NCBI GenBank assembly: GCA_029777755.1
Contig: JAKORQ010000121.1
Span: forward strand, 1 to 8,867
DNA: 8,867 nucleotides
Direction: 5' to 3'
Source of the DNA: Planctomycetota bacterium
Lineage (GTDB): Bacteria > Planctomycetota > Phycisphaerae > Tepidisphaerales > Tepidisphaeraceae
This document shows positions 5,506-8,867 of the stretch, in pieces. The notes under the pieces were generated by a model, which was given only the letters and a program-made list of their open reading frames with translations, was not told where the DNA came from and made no database searches. Position 1 is the stretch's first letter. Each line of letters starts with the position of its first letter. A program made the translations under genes and the position numbers.

Positions 5506-7773
5506 CTACTGGACCTCGGCGACAGGCATGTATGTCTGTACCGAATCCACCAGCGATCCAAATCCCGACGTACTTGTAACGCCCGCCTTCACCAGCGCTG
5601 AGGATTCCGGGTTACGCGGAATCGAGCGCAGCGAAGACGCCCCTACTGATCGTTTGAAGTCCGCCGATTCGGCCTTGTTGAACACCATCCCCGCTATGTG
5701 GGCATTGACTGCCCTGAGTTGACGTATGGCACGGTCCACCAGCGGCTTTTGCTGCTCGCGGGAAATGGTCAGGACCACTCCATCGACATGTTGCGCGACC
5801 ACCAGCGCCTCCAGGCTCCCCAGTATCGGCCCGGAGTCGACCAGGATCACATCAAACTCCTCCTTCAGTGCTGCCAGCAGCTTCCTTATCGCCTTGGAGG
5901 AAACCGCGCAGGCATCACGCCCGTCAGAAACACCGGCCGGCATGATCGACAGCCGCGGCACGCCCGACGAGTAGTACGCAGCCGCCTTCGCGCCATGCTG
6001 CATCGCCTCGCGGAAACCGGGCCTGTCTTCCATACGATAGCCACGCGTCAGCCGCTGGCCTATCAGGTCGGCATCCATCACCAGAGTCTTGGCGCCGGCC
6101 GCCGCGAACGAAAGCGCAAGCGCCGCACACAAGCTGGTCTTGCCCTCCCCAGGACAAGAGCTGGTCATCAGGTACGCCGTGGAGTCATGTCCCTGGTTGT
6201 TCACCTGGAGCATGACGCGTATCTGGTGCAGGCATTGCGCGGCGTCGGCCGCGCTCTCCGGGTCCGTCAGACGCGCCGGCAACTGCGGAAGAATGCCCAG
6301 CAGCGGGATCTCCCCGGCCAGGTCTTCGCTGGCGTCCATCGAGTAGCGGTATCTCCGCGTGATCACGCCATAGCCGATGATGGCGGCCGCCGGCAGGAAC
6401 AGTCCCACCAACCCGCCAGCACCGGCCAGGTGCATCCGGCGATCCCGGAACGGCAGCAGCGGCGTCTCCCCATTGCTCATGACGCTCAGTCGCCCACTGA
6501 TGCCGGATTCAAGCTGCATGGTGGCAATCTGCTGCGTCACCATGGAGAGTTCTTCCTTGAGCTTGGCGCGCTCCGCTCGCATGGCTTCCATCTTCAGCTT
6601 CTGCGCCCCCAGCGTCGCAACCTGCTCCCTGACGGTCTTGTTCAGTTCCAGAAGGTTTGCCTCGTAAGCCTGCAGCTCGTCGCGCGATTTGCCGAATAGC
6701 GAGGGACCGGCGGCCTGTCCCGGGGGCACGGGCATGGACGGAACCATGCTCTGCTGACCGCCCGCGTTGGTGGCCGCGAACTCCCGCACATACTCCTTTA
6801 TTCGGCTCTCGGTCAGGTCCAGCATCCTCTTGGCCTGGATGACCTGCTTGTGGTTCTCGCCATAGCCGCGCAGGCGAAGCTGCTGTAGTTCCATCTCCAG
6901 TTGCTCGCGCTCGGCCTGATAGCGGTTCATGGTCGGGTCAAACCTGGCGATCTGCTGCGGCGAGAGGGCAGCCACCCCTTCACCTCGGCCGTCGGTAAGC
7001 GCCAGGGCGATGCGGACATCGATCAGCGAAGATTCAACCCTGGTCAGGTGCGTGACGGCCGTCTCGTAGAACTGGTCGATGCTAGAGCTACCATACTTCT
7101 CGGCCTCCGCCCGCAACTGCTTGTCCATGTCCTCAAGCTGCTTGACCAGCGTCTCCTGGCGGGAAGCCAGCGCGGCCGTCTTCTCATTGGTCGTCTTCTT
7201 GTCCATCGAGTTGTACATCTCGACATAGGCGGCCACGATCGACTGCACTGCGGTGGCAGCGAAAACCGGGTCGTTGGAGTCGTAGATGACCTTCAGGTGC
7301 TCACCGCCCTCGTACTTGACGGTTAGGTCACGGGCAAAGCCGTCGATGGGTATGGTGTCGGGGTTGTAGCCGTTTTCCTGCCAGAGCGGATCCTGCAGCG
7401 CCACTGAGAGGATGCGATGGGTCTTGATCATGGCCTGCTGGGAGGCCATGAACGCCATGAACACATCCAGTGACCGATATTCCTGCTCTCCCTCGATGAC
7501 TCGTGGGATATCGAAGGAGATGCGAATCAGCGCCTCGCTGCGATACAACGGCTTGGTAGACATCCACCCCAGGGTCGCCATCAAGACGGCCAGGACGAGG
7601 CCGCAGATGATGGCGACGGCATAGCGTCCCCTCAAGTACTGGTGGATCAAGCGGTAAGGCGAAAAGCCACCATCCAGATCCGAGCCAGGCTGACCTGAAG
7701 TAGTCGGCATCGACACCGTCAACGAGTCCCGAGCATCGGCAAGACGTGTCGCCGGCAGGTTCTCACGGCTCAT
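5506..7773 (-). CDS. Wzc-like polysaccharide co-polymerase with fused BY-kinase/ATPase domain
   Basis: A 755-residue inner-membrane protein controlling chain length and export of the polymer. A 50-residue cytoplasmic N-terminus precedes TM1 (about 51-72). A Wzz-type periplasmic domain with long coiled coils (about 195-330 and 362-422) follows, interrupted by a Pro/Gly/Ala-rich stretch at 337-357. TM2 is at about 449-470. The C-terminal P-loop domain has Walker A SSCPGEGKTS (538-547), Walker A' LVMDADL (564-570) and Walker B FDVILVDSG (640-648). Unlike classical Wzc there is no C-terminal tyrosine cluster: after Tyr600-601 the only tyrosine is Tyr748. The Walker B tail reads DSGP rather than the usual DTPP. 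It may therefore cycle through ATP binding with little autophosphorylation. It is the first gene of the cluster in this window; AAGGAG lies 6 nt before the ATG. Confidence 0.93.
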   Translation of the reverse strand: MSRENLPATRLADARDSLTVSMPTTSGQPGSDLDGGFSPYRLIHQYLRGRYAVAIICGLVLAVLMATLGWMSTKPLYRSEALIRISFDIPRVIEGEQEYRSLDVFMAFMASQQAMIKTHRILSVALQDPLWQENGYNPDTIPIDGFARDLTVKYEGGEHLKVIYDSNDPVFAATAVQSIVAAYVEMYNSMDKKTTNEKTAALASRQETLVKQLEDMDKQLRAEAEKYGSSSIDQFYETAVTHLTRVESSLIDVRIALALTDGRGEGVAALSPQQIARFDPTMNRYQAEREQLEMELQQLRLRGYGENHKQVIQAKRMLDLTESRIKEYVREFAATNAGGQQSMVPSMPVPPGQAAGPSLFGKSRDELQAYEANLLELNKTVREQVATLGAQKLKMEAMRAERAKLKEELSMVTQQIATMQLESGISGRLSVMSNGETPLLPFRDRRMHLAGAGGLVGLFLPAAAIIGYGVITRRYRYSMDASEDLAGEIPLLGILPQLPARLTDPESAADAAQCLHQIRVMLQVNNQGHDSTAYLMTSSCPGEGKTSLCAALALSFAAAGAKTLVMDADLIGQRLTRGYRMEDRPGFREAMQHGAKAAAYYSSGVPRLSIMPAGVSDGRDACAVSSKAIRKLLAALKEEFDVILVDSGPILGSLEALVVAQHVDGVVLTISREQQKPLVDRAIRQLRAVNAHIAGMVFNKAESADFKRSVGASSLRSIPRNPESSALVKAGVTSTSGFGSLVDSVQTYMPVAEVQ

Positions 7774-7848
7774 TCGATCTCCTTCCCTGTCCCCTAAAAG
7801 CCCTTAGTTAAGTCGGGCCCCAGACAGATCGGGCAGCGGGCAACGTTT

Positions 7849-7862
7849 GGATTCGAGAATCC
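7849..7862. promoter_or_regulatory. inverted repeat, candidate operator for the polysaccharide operon
   Basis: GGATTC at 7849-7854 and GAATCC at 7857-7862 are perfect inverted arms separated by two bases. The dyad lies about 75 nt upstream of the kinase start codon, where a dimeric regulator could bind. No regulator gene is in the window, and a 6-bp arm length can occur by chance. Confidence 0.3.
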
Positions 7863-7950
7863 CCCCTTTTAGCAGGATGCTCCCCTCCACAGCGTGCTTC
7901 CTTATCCCCCGCGCCAGCGGAAACAGCTTCCTTGTCGCAGTCAAGCATGC

Positions 7951-7980
7951 GATCTAACAAATGCTGTGCCTGATGTTCAA
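7951..7980 (-). promoter_or_regulatory. weak candidate promoter for the polysaccharide operon
   Basis: On the minus strand TTGAAC (7980-7975) is followed after 18 bases by TAGATC (7956-7951). The -35 matches four of six consensus bases but the -10 only three. It is the best sigma-70-like pair I could find upstream of the kinase gene and would leave a leader of about 170 nt containing the dyad at 7849-7862. Confidence 0.18.
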
Positions 7981-8135
7981 GCTAGTGGCGGGCCAAGTGT
8001 AAGTGACCGATGCCACTCTAAATATGAGCATCATGGCTCACCTTGCCGGGTCTTCCCCGATGCAGGAAGTACATTTTGCCTGATGCCTTTCGCCATTCTG
8101 TCGTCATTGCCTGAGGCCGGTGCCAACCTGCCTGA
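7967..8135 (+). repeat. four copies of the heptamer TGCCTGA
   Basis: TGCCTGA occurs on the plus strand at 7967-7973, 8077-8083, 8108-8114 and 8129-8135. The last three start 31 and 21 bases apart, close to three and two turns of B-DNA. A further copy lies in the leuC coding region (8804) and an inverted one near 4912. Same-strand clustering could reflect a regulator binding array, but the two rightmost copies also fall in or beside a hairpin. Confidence 0.35.
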
Positions 8136-8163
8136 GAATGTTGGGCAAAGGATGGCATCGGTC
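8115..8163 (+). other. long imperfect RNA hairpin upstream of leuC
   Basis: Bases 8115-8125 can pair with 8153-8163 as 11 consecutive pairs, two of them G-U. After one A-A mismatch, 8127-8128 pair with 8150-8151. A two-base bulge leads to a terminal stem of 8129-8133 with 8143-8147 closing a nine-base loop. About 18 pairs in 49 nt is more than expected from casual pairing. No known riboswitch signature is visible. Whether it is transcribed depends on an unmapped promoter. Confidence 0.4.
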
Positions 8164-8174
8164 CGGGAGCTTCT

Positions 8175-8202
8175 GCTTTGGGCTTTCTGTTTTCCCCAAG
8201 GT
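8175..8202 (+). other. second hairpin upstream of leuC
   Basis: GCTTTGGG at 8175-8182 pairs with CCCCAAGGT at 8195-8202 (8 pairs, two of them G-U wobbles) around a 12-base pyrimidine-rich loop. It begins 11 bases after the longer hairpin, so the two could stack or form part of one structured leader. Confidence 0.3.
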
Positions 8203-8235
8203 ATTGGCTATGTCTTGAACCACAATCTCCGTCAT

Positions 8236-8249
8236 GGGCCTGTTGGCCC
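8236..8249 (+). other. third, GC-rich hairpin upstream of leuC
   Basis: GGGCC at 8236-8240 pairs perfectly with GGCCC at 8245-8249 around the tetraloop TGTT. The 3' arm can alternatively pair with GGCC at 8258-8261, so two exclusive structures are possible. No U-run follows, so it is not a simple terminator. Confidence 0.28.
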
Positions 8250-8377
8250 CGTTCACCGGCCTCAGCCATTGCATTTGCCGCCGAACGCAACCCACCTCAC
8301 CAACGTAATACCCGGATACATGCACTCCCGGGCTGATGGATGGATCCGTCAATCTTCCGGTTTCGCGCGCAGCTCTA

Positions 8378-8383
8378 TATACT
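8378..8383 (+). promoter_or_regulatory. possible -10 element of a leuC promoter
   Basis: TATACT matches five of six bases of the sigma-70 -10 consensus. The hexamer 17 bases upstream (TTCCGG at 8355-8360) is a poor -35. Initiation about seven bases downstream would give a short leader of roughly 29 nt carrying the ribosome binding site, and would leave the upstream hairpins outside the leuC message. Confidence 0.3.
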
Positions 8384-8404
8384 GCAGCGTCTTTGCATCA
8401 ATCG

Positions 8405-8410
8405 AGGAGA
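8405..8410 (+). promoter_or_regulatory. leuC ribosome binding site
   Basis: AGGAGA lies eight bases before the ATG at 8419 and supports that start over the in-frame ATG at 8428, which would be 17 bases away. Confidence 0.65.
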
Positions 8411-8418
8411 AGAAATAA

Positions 8419-8867
8419 ATGGCCGGCATGACGATGACTGAAAAGATTCTGGCAAAACACTCGGGCAAATCCCGCGTTGTCCCCGGGGAGAACATCTGGG
8501 TTGACGTGGATGTGCTCATGACCCACGACGTCTGCGGGCCCGGCACGATTGGCGTCTTCTATGAGCAGTTCGGCCAGGATGCGAAAGTCTGGGATCCGAC
8601 CCGCGTGGTCATCATCCCCGACCACTACATCTTCACCGCTGACGAGAAGTGTCACCGCAACGTGCAGATCCTGCGCGACTTCGCCACCAAGCAGAACCTG
8701 AAGTACTACTACGACCCCGAGTTCGTCACCATGAACCCGGGGATGCCCAACCCCTACCGGGATCCCACCAAGACCAACTACAAGGGTGTCTGCCACAAGG
8801 CGCTGCCTGAGGAAGGTCACGTGCGTCCCGGCGAGATCCTGCTGGGCACCGACTCGCACACCTGCAC
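8419..8867 (+). CDS. leuC: 3-isopropylmalate dehydratase large subunit, N-terminal part (LeuC/homoaconitase family)
   Basis: The frame runs from ATG at 8419 off the window end, giving 149 of an expected 420 or so residues. With the small subunit LeuD the enzyme isomerises 2-isopropylmalate to 3-isopropylmalate through isopropylmaleate in leucine synthesis, using a [4Fe-4S] cluster. Family motifs seen are MTMTEKILAKHSG at 4-16, VDVLMTHDVCGPGTIGVF at 30-47, IIPDHYIFTADE at 65-76 and GTDSHTC at 143-149 at the very edge. The cluster-ligating cysteines should lie beyond the window. An AGGAGA eight bases upstream fixes the start. The MTHDVCGPGTIGVF form suggests the LeuC2/homoaconitase-like branch rather than the enterobacterial LeuC. 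A homoaconitase role in lysine synthesis is therefore possible and would be settled by downstream genes. Confidence 0.88.
   Translation, partial: MAGMTMTEKILAKHSGKSRVVPGENIWVDVDVLMTHDVCGPGTIGVFYEQFGQDAKVWDPTRVVIIPDHYIFTADEKCHRNVQILRDFATKQNLKYYYDPEFVTMNPGMPNPYRDPTKTNYKGVCHKALPEEGHVRPGEILLGTDSHTC

Larger units (their letters stand above)
7774..8418. other. divergent intergenic region between the polysaccharide operon and leuC
   Basis: This 645-nt stretch separates two divergently read genes. No frame in it gives a protein I recognise. A plus-strand frame is open through 7894-8418 and stops immediately before leuC, but it lacks a ribosome site or known motif and its proline- and histidine-rich composition looks non-coding. 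The left half would carry the polysaccharide operon promoter. The right half contains repeated heptamers, three potential hairpins and a possible leuC promoter, listed individually. I found no tRNA, T-box motif, CRISPR or transposon end. Confidence 0.6.

Noticed and set aside
5420..5508. Reading frame that stays open past the kinase stop, suggesting a frameshifted C-terminal extension.
   Set aside because: The kinase protein already has a full-length C-terminus, there is no slippery sequence, and the extra 28 residues contain no tyrosines or known motif.
8152..8418. Possible leucine leader peptide: an 88-codon frame with three consecutive Leu codons at 8170-8178, ending next to leuC.
   Set aside because: Its ATG has no properly spaced ribosome site, the peptide is far longer than usual leaders, only three Leu codons are adjacent, and no terminator with a U-run follows.
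7894..8418. Plus-strand open frame of 174 codons filling much of the intergenic region.
   Set aside because: No recognisable domain, no ribosome binding site, and a composition rich in Pro, His and Ser that looks like chance translation of GC-rich DNA.
7774..8418. T-box, CRISPR array, tRNA or transposon ends in the divergent region.
   Set aside because: No T-box anti-terminator motif, no regularly spaced long repeats, no cloverleaf and no terminal inverted repeats with target duplications were seen.

Overview
The window comes from a GC-rich bacterial genome. It holds most of a surface- or exopolysaccharide gene cluster read from the minus strand, set back to back with the start of a leucine-biosynthesis gene on the plus strand. 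Taxonomy cannot be fixed from this sequence. The isomerase at the right end resembles the LeuC/homoaconitase branch that I associate with Planctomycetes, Armatimonadota and similar groups, but that is an impression from motifs and not a search.

Layout, following minus-strand transcription from right to left: (1) 7773-5506, a Wzz/Wzc-type chain-length protein fused to a BY-kinase-like ATPase domain; (2) a 181-nt gap with stem-loops; (3) 5324-4554, a short PglC/WcaJ-type phosphoglycosyl transferase that would load the first sugar on undecaprenyl phosphate; (4) 4538-3141, a Wzy/WaaL-type polymerase or ligase; (5) 3121-1586, a Wzx-type flippase; (6) 1593-667, a family 2 glycosyltransferase overlapping the flippase gene by 8 nt; (7) 665 to the left edge, the N-terminal 221 codons of a CelD/BcsL-like GNAT acyltransferase starting one base after the glycosyltransferase stop. 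Together these cover initiation, sugar addition, possible acylation, flipping, polymerisation and length control of a Wzx/Wzy-dependent polymer. No outer-membrane export protein is present here.

The 645-nt divergent region 7774-8418 has no recognisable gene. It carries a dyad near the polysaccharide operon start, four copies of the heptamer TGCCTGA, three successive potential RNA hairpins on the leuC side and a possible -10 element. From 8419 the plus strand encodes the first 149 residues of the isopropylmalate isomerase large subunit, cut by the window end.

The most notable non-coding signal is a perfect 14-bp palindrome at 127-140 inside the acyltransferase gene. It matches the core of the bacterial chromosomal centromere site parS, bound by ParB, and may mark an origin-proximal location. 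The operon itself is a recognisable type, and I do not see a clearly new system. The parS-like site and the structured leuC upstream region deserve the closest look.
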